The notes beneath the pieces are model-generated. The model had not been told where the DNA came from. It worked only from the letters and a program-made list of their open reading frames with translations, and ran no database searches. Below are positions 1 to 5,291 of a stretch of 7,664 nt of DNA, in pieces. Within the stretch, counting starts at the first letter, position 1. Every line of letters starts with the position of its first letter. Source of the stretch: Tidjanibacter sp. (GTDB lineage: Bacteria > Bacteroidota > Bacteroidia > Bacteroidales > Rikenellaceae); the NCBI GenBank assembly GCA_017630115.1, contig JAGBVY010000117.1:1-7664 (forward strand). Direction: 5' to 3'. A program made the position numbers and the translations under genes.

Positions 1-100
1 GAGGGATTTTTGTGCCAAACAAGAAGGTGGCTCCGCAGTTTGCTTGACGCAAATGAGGAAGCCACCTATCGCAGTTTGGTGCAAAAAGCACCCACAAGGC
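1..100 (+). repeat. Structured dispersed repeat, copy 1 (long nested hairpin)
   Basis: This ~100-bp element recurs almost identically at 1854-1952 in the same orientation. It folds into three nested stems. The outer stem pairs 7-20 (TTTTTGTGCCAAAC) with 74-87 (GTTTGGTGCAAAAA), with two adjacent G-U pairs if it is RNA. The middle stem pairs 25-34 with 57-67, with A59 bulged. The inner stem pairs 38-43 (GTTTGC) with 49-54 (GCAAAT) around a short loop. Compared with copy 2, G29 and C63, which pair with each other, are both changed (to A and T), so the pair is kept. The 9-mer CGCAGTTTG occurs twice inside it (34-42 and 70-78). It ends 23 bp before the next start codon, so it may form the 5' leader of the phosphoesterase mRNA. 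Its left edge may lie outside the window. It could be a REP-like element or a mobile structured RNA; no function is assigned. Confidence 0.8.
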
Positions 101-123
101 GCGCTCGTTAGACCCCAAGAATT

Positions 124-621
124 ATGCTTCGCATTGGTATCATATCCGACACACACGGCTCTTTTGACGACTCGCTAAAAAACTTTTTGGCCGAGGTCGA
201 TGAGATTTGGTGCGCGGGCGACATTGGCGATATGGCAACCCTCGCCGCCATACGCTCCTTTGGCAAGCCACTCGTGGCAGTCTATGGCAACATCGACGAC
301 CACAATATGCGCCTTGCCCTACCCGAGTGGCAATGCTTTGAGCGCGAGGGCGTTAGGATACTGATGACCCACATTGGCACAAGGGGTGGTCGCTACCTCA
401 GCCACGTCGCTACCAAGGTGCGTTCGTTGCGCCCGACCATATTCGTAACGGGCCACAGCCACATCTTGCGCGTGGGTTACGACAAGCAGTTTGGGGTGCT
501 CAACATCAACCCCGGTGCAGCAGGCAACAACGGTTTCCACCGTGTACGCACAGCCATACGACTGACGCTCGACGGTGGTACCCCGCGCGACTTGGAGGTG
601 TGGGAAAAGCAGAGAGGGTGA
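124..621 (+). CDS. YfcE/MJ0936-family metallophosphoesterase
   Basis: A 165-residue cytoplasmic phosphoesterase of the calcineurin-like superfamily, in the small YfcE/MJ0936 (YfcE-type phosphodiesterase) group, which uses two divalent metal ions to hydrolyse phosphodiesters; the natural substrate of this member is unknown. The full set of metal ligands is visible: D9 and H11 in SDTHG, D33 in AGDIGD, N56 in YGNID, H83 in MTHIG, and H111 and H113 in TGHSH. The conserved NPGA loop follows near residue 128. The length is normal for the family and there is no signal peptide. The start ATG is the first in frame and gives the expected MLRIGIISD beginning. The gene stands alone: a structured repeat lies just upstream, and a hairpin terminator lies 36 bp downstream. 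I see no TAnnTTTG promoter in the 123 bp upstream, so the promoter may lie outside the window. Confidence 0.93.
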   Translation: MLRIGIISDTHGSFDDSLKNFLAEVDEIWCAGDIGDMATLAAIRSFGKPLVAVYGNIDDHNMRLALPEWQCFEREGVRILMTHIGTRGGRYLSHVATKVRSLRPTIFVTGHSHILRVGYDKQFGVLNINPGAAGNNGFHRVRTAIRLTLDGGTPRDLEVWEKQRG

Positions 622-623
622 AG

Positions 624-644
624 AATTGAAAATTGAAAATTGAA
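624..644. repeat. Three tandem copies of a 7-bp unit (AATTGAA)
   Basis: Three perfect copies of AATTGAA occur at 624-630, 631-637 and 638-644, starting two bases after the phosphoesterase stop codon and before the terminator hairpin. A fourth partial copy (AATGA) follows. It is AT-rich simple sequence of the kind prone to slippage. No function is evident. Confidence 0.85.
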
Positions 645-656
645 AATGATTTTAAC

Positions 657-686
657 AACAAAGGCTCCTGTTTGGGAGCCTTTGTT
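657..686. terminator. Bidirectional hairpin terminator between convergent genes
   Basis: A perfect 12-bp stem pairs AACAAAGGCTCC (657-668) with GGAGCCTTTGTT (675-686) around a 6-nt loop. It sits between the stop of the plus-strand phosphoesterase (621) and the stop of the minus-strand nucleotidyltransferase (715). The A/T-rich ends supply a modest U tract in both directions (TTTGTTATTA on the plus strand, TTTGTTGTTAAAA on the minus strand), so it can serve both genes. Confidence 0.85.
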
Positions 687-714
687 ATTAGTAATCTAGT
701 AAATCAGATGACCT

Positions 715-1632
715 CTACCAGAGTTTGGCGGGATATACACCCTCACGGATGAGTTTTCGGATTTTGGCCTCAACATCGGGTTTGTCCTCCTTGTAGGTAA
801 CGCCAAACCACTGAGCGTTGCAGGTGAGCACCTTCAAGGTTGCGTCGCCCGAACCAATCAGAGCATTGACAGCCGAGGGGATGTAGAACTCGCTTTTCAG
901 GTTGGCCATATTCTCAGGCTTCGAGAGGAACTCCACAAAGAGCCTGCGGCTGTGGGCGAAGTAGCCGGGGGTGAAGCCAAACATATTCATCGACACCACC
1001 GCATCGTCCTTCAACTCACACTGCTCGCCATTGGCCTCGCCGTAAATCCTGCCACTTTCCATACGTTTGATACCCAAGTGCTCGACCATACCTGCCAAGT
1101 TACCCTGCTCATCCACACTACAAATACCCCTCGATACGGTACCGAAGTCGCTCAGGGTGTTGGCCAAACGGTAGCCCACCATACAATAGCTACCCTCATC
1201 CTCGGTTGTGAGCGAGGTCAGATAGGCAGACATAGTCTTGAATGCATCGTAGCCATAGAAGTCGTCGGCATTGATCACCGCAAAGGGAGAGCTTACAGCC
1301 TCCTCACACATCATAATGGCGTGGTTGGTGCCCCAAGGTTTCACCCTCTCGGCAGGCACAGAGAATCCTGTGGGGAGCTTGTCGAGCTCCTGATATACAA
1401 AATCGACCTCAATTTTGCCACCGAAACGCGAAGCAGGGAAAGCCGCCTTGAATGAGTCGGCAAAGGTGCTGCGGATGACAAAGACAACCTTGCCGAAACC
1501 GGCACGAACAGCGTCGTAGATGGAGTAGTCAATGATTGCCTCCCCCGATGGGCCTACGCCGTCCATCTGTTTGAGAGAGCCGTAACGCGATGCCATTCCT
1601 GCGGCAAGGACAACAAGTGTTGGTTTGTTCAT
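715..1632 (-). CDS. Sugar-nucleotidyltransferase-like protein (NTP_transferase family)
   Basis: A 305-residue cytoplasmic protein with the Rossmann-like fold of nucleoside-diphosphate-sugar pyrophosphorylases. Members transfer NMP from an NTP to a sugar 1-phosphate; the sugar and nucleotide used here cannot be read from the sequence. The N-terminal nucleotide loop is LAAGMASRYGSLKQ (residues 9-22), a divergent form of the usual GxGTR loop, keeping R16 and K21. KPWGTNHA (98-105) contributes to the nucleotide site, and NADDFYG (121-127) holds the metal-binding acidic residues. SDFGTVSRG (161-169) and the near-terminal WFGVTY (285-290) fit the substrate side. There is no left-handed beta-helix acyltransferase domain. 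The gene has its own strong promoter and no operon partner, so no sugar pathway is implied by the context. It shares a convergent terminator with the phosphoesterase. Confidence 0.85.
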   Translation of the reverse strand: MNKPTLVVLAAGMASRYGSLKQMDGVGPSGEAIIDYSIYDAVRAGFGKVVFVIRSTFADSFKAAFPASRFGGKIEVDFVYQELDKLPTGFSVPAERVKPWGTNHAIMMCEEAVSSPFAVINADDFYGYDAFKTMSAYLTSLTTEDEGSYCMVGYRLANTLSDFGTVSRGICSVDEQGNLAGMVEHLGIKRMESGRIYGEANGEQCELKDDAVVSMNMFGFTPGYFAHSRRLFVEFLSKPENMANLKSEFYIPSAVNALIGSGDATLKVLTCNAQWFGVTYKEDKPDVEAKIRKLIREGVYPAKLW

Positions 1633-1715
1633 ATTGATATAATAGTTAATTTATTGTGTTTCAATTTTTACCATAACCTCATATGGTAGCTTGCAGCAAC
1701 CGCCGCATTTGGGTG

Positions 1716-1746
1716 CAAAAGTACACCTTTATATTATTATTGCAAA
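1716..1746 (-). promoter_or_regulatory. Bacteroidetes-type promoter for the nucleotidyltransferase gene
   Basis: On the minus strand a TTTG -33 element (plus positions 1743-1746) is followed after exactly 19 bp by TACTTTTG (1716-1723), a perfect match to the TAnnTTTG -7 consensus of the Bacteroidetes primary sigma factor. Transcription would start a few bases further on, leaving a leader of roughly 75 nt before the ATG at 1632. The leader is AT-rich just before the start codon and lacks a Shine-Dalgarno sequence, as is usual in this phylum. Confidence 0.78.
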
Positions 1747-1853
1747 AAATAGGCAAGAATTTGTGCAAAGTTGAGAGGAGATGGGGAAAATTGAGAGTTA
1801 TTTGGCTTAGGTCGGTAGACGGTAGACCCAAAGAAGGTCGGCTGGGTTTTGTG

Positions 1854-1952
1854 GAGGGATTTTTGTGCCAAACAAGAAGGTAGCTCCGCAGTTTGCTTGG
1901 GCAAATGAGGAAGCTACCTATCGCAGTTTGGTGCAAAAAGCACCCACAAGGC
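1854..1952 (+). repeat. Structured dispersed repeat, copy 2 (long nested hairpin)
   Basis: Second copy of the element at 1-100, same orientation, one base shorter. It differs by a G-to-A and a C-to-T change that together turn a G-C pair of the middle stem into A-T (GGTAGCT/AGCTACC here, GGTGGCT/AGCCACC in copy 1), and by a small loop change (TTGG here, TTGAC there). The outer stem and the CGCAGTTTG direct repeats are kept. Similarity stops after ACCCACAAGGC, giving a sharp right edge; the left edge begins at GAGGGATTTTT. Here it has no plus-strand gene behind it: it lies past the ompH terminator and upstream of the nucleotidyltransferase promoter. Short reading frames across it are translations of the repeat, not genes. 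Confidence 0.85.
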
Positions 1953-1958
1953 ACAGCC

Positions 1959-2028
1959 GTAAAGGTGCTGCTACAACAAAAAAAAGGGCCTCACCCGAGA
2001 CCCTTTTTTGTTGAAGTAGCACCTTTAC
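1959..2028 (-). terminator. Rho-independent terminator of ompH with an extended outer stem
   Basis: Read on the minus strand, just after the ompH stop, the core is GGGTCTC-GGGT-GAGGCCC (1986-2003), a 7-bp stem with one G-U pair and a 4-nt loop, followed by eight T (1978-1985) and preceded by six A that extend the stem. An outer pairing of 11 bp (AGCACCTTTAC at 2018-2028 with GTAAAGGTGCT at 1959-1969) encloses it and includes the TAA stop codon. The A-tract and T-tract also make it usable from the plus strand. Confidence 0.88.
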
Positions 2029-2639
2029 TTGGTGTAGGAGGCATTAAGACCAGCCACAATCTCTGCGGTAATATCCAGCGCAGGGTTGGCGTTGATAATG
2101 GGGCCACCTACGGTCTGGCTCGACAGAACGATGTCGTAACGAAGGTCGGCATTGAGCTTGCCAACATACTCGTAGATGTTGTTTACAATCTGATTATTCA
2201 CAACCATCTCTTTCTCAGCCAACTCGTTAGCTACTTTCTGAGCCTCCTGCTGGTGGGCGTTGATACGCTCCTGAATCTTCATCTCCTCAGCTTGGAGTTT
2301 CTGCATTTCGGTCTCGGCATTGGCACGAGTGATGAGCACCTTATTGACCTTATCTTGCAGCTCTACAACCTTGTTCTGCAACTTGGTGTAATCTTTCTGG
2401 ATGGCGCTTTCGGTAGCGGTGAGTTTTTTGGTAGCTTTGTCGTACTCTGCCTGAAAAGCAGCCTGCTGGTCGATGGCAAATTTGTACTCATTAACCACCT
2501 GATCGATGTAGAAATAGGCGATTTTACCTGTGGTTACAACGCTCTCGTCAGCACCCTGAGCCTCAGCAGGAGCGGTAGTGTTTTGGCAAGCAGTCAGACC
2601 CATAAGGAGGGCAGCTACTACGAAGAAAAATTTTTTCAT
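2025..2639 (-). CDS. OmpH/Skp-family lipoprotein
   Basis: A 204-residue periplasm-facing protein of the OmpH/Skp family, chaperones that hold unfolded outer-membrane proteins after export. Residues 1-18 form a lipoprotein signal peptide (MKK, then a hydrophobic core, then the lipobox LTAC with C18); residue 19 is Q. A low-complexity linker (about 19-38) leads to the conserved GKIAYFYID strand (38-46). A long charged coiled coil follows (about 55-150, rich in Q, K, E and A), matching the Skp tentacles. The segment YDIVLSSQTVGGPI then NANPALDIT (168-190) is the typical C-terminal OmpH strand. Skp itself is soluble; a lipid-anchored form is common among Bacteroidota by my recollection. It is a single-gene unit with its own -7 box upstream and terminator downstream. 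Its role as a chaperone is inferred from the family. Confidence 0.88.
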   Translation of the reverse strand: MKKFFFVVAALLMGLTACQNTTAPAEAQGADESVVTTGKIAYFYIDQVVNEYKFAIDQQAAFQAEYDKATKKLTATESAIQKDYTKLQNKVVELQDKVNKVLITRANAETEMQKLQAEEMKIQERINAHQQEAQKVANELAEKEMVVNNQIVNNIYEYVGKLNADLRYDIVLSSQTVGGPIINANPALDITAEIVAGLNASYTK

Positions 2640-2690
2640 TGTTTAGTGTTTTATCTGTTTATTGTTTTTGTTTCGTCGTTTTCCGAGCGA

Positions 2691-2698
2691 CAAATATA
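2691..2698 (-). promoter_or_regulatory. Probable -7 box of the ompH promoter
   Basis: On the minus strand TATATTTG matches the Bacteroidetes -7 consensus TAnnTTTG exactly, and would give a leader of roughly 45 nt before the ATG at 2639. No TTTG is present 19-21 bp upstream, so the -33 element is weak or the promoter needs an activator. Confidence 0.5.
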
Positions 2699-2716
2699 CA
2701 AATTTTCTTATGAAAG

Positions 2717-2729
2717 GAGTAGCATACTC
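2717..2729. promoter_or_regulatory. Small palindrome between divergent promoters (possible operator)
   Basis: GAGTA-GCA-TACTC is a perfect 5-bp inverted repeat with a 3-bp centre. It falls where the -33 regions of both the ompH and ruvA promoters would be, about midway between the two -7 boxes. Such a position suits a shared regulator, but a 5-bp arm could occur by chance. Confidence 0.25.
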
Positions 2730-2741
2730 ACCTCTTTTTAT

Positions 2742-2749
2742 TAACTTTG
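2742..2749 (+). promoter_or_regulatory. Probable -7 box of the ruvA operon promoter
   Basis: TAACTTTG matches TAnnTTTG exactly. It would start a leader of roughly 55-60 nt before the ruvA ATG at 2814. As with the divergent ompH promoter, no TTTG is present at the expected -33 distance. Confidence 0.5.
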
Positions 2750-2760
2750 TACGATAAATA

Positions 2761-2785
2761 GGGCGCAAAGGCTGATTTAGCGCCC
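2761..2785 (+). promoter_or_regulatory. GC-rich leader hairpin upstream of ruvA
   Basis: GGGCGC (2761-2766) pairs perfectly with GCGCCC (2780-2785) around a 13-nt loop, within the predicted 5' leader. A T-rich run (ATTTTATTTTTT, 2791-2802) follows six bases later. It might act as an attenuator or a stabilising leader hairpin; the offset T tract makes it a weak terminator at best. Confidence 0.35.
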
Positions 2786-2813
2786 GAAGGATTTTATTTT
2801 TTAGCATAATACA

Positions 2814-3419
2814 ATGTACGATTACTTACGCGGTCTTGTGGCCGAACTAACCCCAACCTATGCGGTTATTGAGTGTGCTGGCGTGGGTTATATTGTAACC
2901 ATATCGCTCCAAACCTACACCCAACTCGAAGGCCGAGAGGAGGCCCTTATCTATGTAGAGCACATCCTCAGAGAGGACTCAGAGGTGCTCTATGGCTTTG
3001 CCGAGAGGAACGAGAGGGAGCTTTTCCGCCTGCTGACGAGCGTGTCGGGCGTGGGCGGAGGCACAGCACGAATGATTCTCTCGACCTACACCCCCTCGGA
3101 ACTGGCGAACATCATCGCCTCCGAGAATGCCGTACTACTGAAAAATGTCAAGGGCCTGGGTCTGAAAACAGCTCAGAAAATCATTGTTGAGATAAAAGAC
3201 AAGGTAAAACTCGTTGAGAGTGGCACGACTGTGGCCACCAAAGGCGGTCTGCCCGCAACTATGTCCGACAACCTCGACGCCTACAACGAGGCACTCCAAG
3301 CGCTCCAAATGCTCGGTTTTGGCAAGGCAGCCTCCGAGAAGGTGCTTCGCAAGGTATTGAAAGAGAACCCCACAGCCGAGGTTGAGAGCCTCATACGCCT
3401 CTCGCTCAAACAGCTCTAA
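2814..3419 (+). CDS. ruvA: Holliday junction branch migration complex subunit RuvA
   Basis: A 201-residue protein of normal RuvA length. RuvA tetramers bind four-way DNA junctions, hold them in an open square form and recruit the RuvB motor for branch migration during recombination and replication-fork repair. Three domains are visible. The OB fold (about 1-63) begins MYDYLRGLV and ends VLYGFAERNE. Two helix-hairpin-helix DNA-binding motifs follow: SVSGVGGGTARMIL (76-89) and NVKGLGLKTAQKII (111-124). After a linker (about 133-150), the C-terminal three-helix domain that contacts RuvB includes YNEALQALQMLGF. It is first of seven plus-strand genes; ruvB is not in the window. A -7 box and a leader hairpin precede it. 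The ATG at 2814 gives the conserved N-terminus. Confidence 0.96.
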   Translation: MYDYLRGLVAELTPTYAVIECAGVGYIVTISLQTYTQLEGREEALIYVEHILREDSEVLYGFAERNERELFRLLTSVSGVGGGTARMILSTYTPSELANIIASENAVLLKNVKGLGLKTAQKIIVEIKDKVKLVESGTTVATKGGLPATMSDNLDAYNEALQALQMLGFGKAASEKVLRKVLKENPTAEVESLIRLSLKQL

Positions 3420-3452
3420 ACATCACTACGACAAGCAATCACACAGCAGATT

Positions 3453-3863
3453 ATGAAACAAAAGATAATTGAGCAAGTAAAGACTTTATTCCTATCGCTC
3501 ATCAAACGCATCACGCCTGCCTTTTTGGTAACGCTCGCTATGGCCCTGATTTTTTGGTATAGTGGCAAGTTGCAGCACACCTATACGGCTGAGATTAGTG
3601 TCACCGTGGTGCTCGATGGCGAGCGCCACCGCACCACTTGTCTGGTTGAGGGCACAGGTCACAACATCGTATCGGCACGCCACTTCAAGCGCAAGACTAT
3701 CAAACTCAACCGCTCGGAGGTGGAGTTGCTGCCTGTCGATGGTATGTCGGCCACCTACGATATTTCACCCACATCGCTGCAAAATGCAATTTCGATGCGC
3801 TACCCGAGTTTGAAGGTAAAGTCGGTTAGCCGCCTGCCCTATTTTATTCTCGACGACAAGTAG
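3453..3863 (+). CDS. Short YbbR-like single-pass membrane protein
   Basis: A 136-residue protein with one predicted membrane helix (about residues 20-37, TPAFLVTLAMALIFWYSG) preceded by a basic N-terminal region, so the C-terminal ~98 residues should lie outside the cytoplasmic membrane. That part has the feel of one YbbR repeat: alternating beta strands with VTVVLDGE, VEGTGHNI, KTIKLNRSEVELLPV and LKVKSVSRL. YbbR proteins (CdaR in Firmicutes, where it regulates the diadenylate cyclase CdaA) usually carry several repeats and are a few hundred residues long, so this one is reduced. The neighbour supports the call: in many Bacteroidota a ybbR gene directly precedes coaE, as here with a 34-bp gap. 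No diadenylate cyclase gene lies in the window. The family is tentative; that it is a small anchored extracytoplasmic protein is firmer. Confidence 0.65.
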   Translation: MKQKIIEQVKTLFLSLIKRITPAFLVTLAMALIFWYSGKLQHTYTAEISVTVVLDGERHRTTCLVEGTGHNIVSARHFKRKTIKLNRSEVELLPVDGMSATYDISPTSLQNAISMRYPSLKVKSVSRLPYFILDDK

Positions 3864-3897
3864 CCCTTGGGCGACAACCCCTCTCCACCCCGAAAAG

Positions 3898-4482
3898 ATG
3901 AAACGAGTAGCCATAACAGGAGGCATAGGCAGCGGTAAGAGTACCGTCTGCAAGGCTCTCTCGGCCACCTTTGGAGCACCCATCTACGACTCCGACGCAA
4001 GGGCCAAGCAGATTATGGACTCCGACGCTACGGTACGAGAGGCACTCATTGAACTCTTTGGCCCTGAGGCCTACACCGAGGGTGGCTCACTCAATAGAGC
4101 CCACATTGCAAAGGTAGCCTTTGGCAACAAAGAGAAGCTCGCCAGCCTCAACGCCATTGTCCACCCCAAGGTAGTAGCCGACTTTGAGATGTGGGCCGAG
4201 CAGCAACAGAGCGACTATGTGATTTTGGAGAGTGCCCTGCTGTTTAGCTCGCCACTGGTGGGCCACTACGACTTGGCTGTTGTGGTGGATGCCCCCATCA
4301 AGATGCGTATTGAGCGATGTGTGCGTCGCGATGGCACGACGGCCCAGCAGGTGGAGCAACGCATTAGCAATCAGATGGATGCAGCCCAGATGCGAGAGTT
4401 GGCCGACATTGTTGTCGAGGCCGACGGCAGAGAGCTTGCTCCACAGTTGAAGATAATCGACCAAAGGATTAGAACGCTATGA
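3898..4482 (+). CDS. coaE: Dephospho-CoA kinase
   Basis: A 194-residue cytoplasmic kinase for the last step of coenzyme A synthesis, phosphorylating the 3'-hydroxyl of the ribose of dephospho-CoA with ATP. The Walker A loop GGIGSGKST is at 8-16. YDSDARAK (30-37) contains D33, the likely catalytic base. LNAIVHPKV (84-92) is the CoA-binding signature; ESALLF (111-116) and VVVDAPIKMRIERCVRRDG (128-146) give the Walker B-like strand and lid. R155 in QRISNQM is also typical. Length is normal. The stop codon overlaps the folP start as ATGA (4479-4482), so the two are probably translationally coupled. Confidence 0.96.
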   Translation: MKRVAITGGIGSGKSTVCKALSATFGAPIYDSDARAKQIMDSDATVREALIELFGPEAYTEGGSLNRAHIAKVAFGNKEKLASLNAIVHPKVVADFEMWAEQQQSDYVILESALLFSSPLVGHYDLAVVVDAPIKMRIERCVRRDGTTAQQVEQRISNQMDAAQMRELADIVVEADGRELAPQLKIIDQRIRTL

Positions 4483-5291
4483 AATCTGCCCGTACATACC
4501 CCCACCGAGTGATGTCTATACTCAACGTCACACCCGACTCCTTCTATGCAGCCTCGCGTGCCAACCACCTCACAGAGCTTAGGGGTGCGGTTGAGCGTAT
4601 GGTGGCCGAGGGTGCCGACATCATCGACATTGGCGGTTACTCCACCCGTCCCGGGGCGGATGATGTTGCCGTGCAGGAGGAAATAGGCAGAGTACTCCGA
4701 GGTGTGGAGGTGGCACGAGAGTGCGCCCCACAGATGACCCTTTCGATAGATACGTTCCGTAGCGAGGTGGCCGAGGCGGTACTGAGTCGCTACGACAACA
4801 TCATCATCAACGACATTACAGGAGGCTTGGGCGACGAGCGTATGGCCTCGGTAGTGGCAGCCCACGATGTTCCTATGGTGGTTATGCACTCGCGCGGCAC
4901 ACCCCAGACTATGCAGTCGCTCACCCACTACGACAATGTGGTGGAGCAGGTACGCGAGGAGCTTGCAAAACGTGCCGACTGGTTGGCAGAACAAGGTGTC
5001 ACTAAAATCATCCTCGACCCCGGCATAGGCTTTGCCAAAGAGGTGGAGCAGAACTACGAGCTGCTGGGCGGATTGGAGCGTATAGCCTCGCTCGGCTACG
5101 AGCTATTGGTGGGCATTTCGCGCAAGAGTTTCATCTACCGCCCATTGGGAATAACCCCTGAGGAGGCTTTGGAGGCCACCACAGCACTCCACTGGGCCTC
5201 GCTCGAAAGGGGGGCACACATACTCAGGGTGCACGACACACTTGCTGCACGCCAGACAATCACACTTTTTGAAAAACTCAACAAACTATGA
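4479..5291 (+). CDS. folP: Dihydropteroate synthase
   Basis: A 270-residue TIM-barrel enzyme of folate synthesis that condenses 6-hydroxymethyl-dihydropterin diphosphate with p-aminobenzoate; it is the target of sulfonamides. All family motifs are present in order: SILNVTPDSF (13-22), DIGGYSTRPGA (50-60, the pABA/sulfonamide loop), SIDTFR (89-94), NDITGG (111-116), VVMHSRGTP (134-142), ILDPGIGFAK (178-187, pterin site), GISRKSF (212-218) and ILRVHD (248-253). No insertion in the pABA loops like those of acquired sul enzymes is seen, so this is the chromosomal housekeeping type. It overlaps the genes on both sides by 4 bp. In many Bacteroidota folP is followed by a diadenylate cyclase gene; here it is followed by an ABC ATPase. 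Confidence 0.96.
   Translation: MKSARTYPHRVMSILNVTPDSFYAASRANHLTELRGAVERMVAEGADIIDIGGYSTRPGADDVAVQEEIGRVLRGVEVARECAPQMTLSIDTFRSEVAEAVLSRYDNIIINDITGGLGDERMASVVAAHDVPMVVMHSRGTPQTMQSLTHYDNVVEQVREELAKRADWLAEQGVTKIILDPGIGFAKEVEQNYELLGGLERIASLGYELLVGISRKSFIYRPLGITPEEALEATTALHWASLERGAHILRVHDTLAARQTITLFEKLNKL

Noticed and set aside
1..123. Promoter for the phosphoesterase gene
   Set aside because: No TAnnTTTG box with a suitable -33 element was found; the region is mostly the structured repeat, so the promoter is probably outside the window.
952..1455. Plus-strand reading frame of 167 codons inside the nucleotidyltransferase gene
   Set aside because: It is antisense to a well-supported gene, with His/Thr-rich shadow composition.
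1814..1827. GGTAGAC direct repeat (two adjacent copies) in the 1747-1853 gap
   Set aside because: Too short to claim as a regulator site; nothing else in this stretch supports a feature.
1679..1954. Short reading frames across repeat copy 2 on both strands (1679-1954 minus, 1683-1883 plus)
   Set aside because: They cover the structured repeat and the nucleotidyltransferase promoter; no domain is recognisable and no start signal is seen.
1893..2744. Long plus-strand reading frame (283 codons) opposite ompH
   Set aside because: It is antisense to a lipoprotein gene with signal peptide, lipobox and coiled coil. Its translation (runs of L, V, H) is what coiled-coil codons give on the opposite strand, and it starts in the repeat and terminator region.
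4371..4994. Minus-strand reading frame of 207 codons over coaE/folP
   Set aside because: It is antisense to two genes with complete motifs; its composition (many C, H, G and V) is that of a shadow frame.
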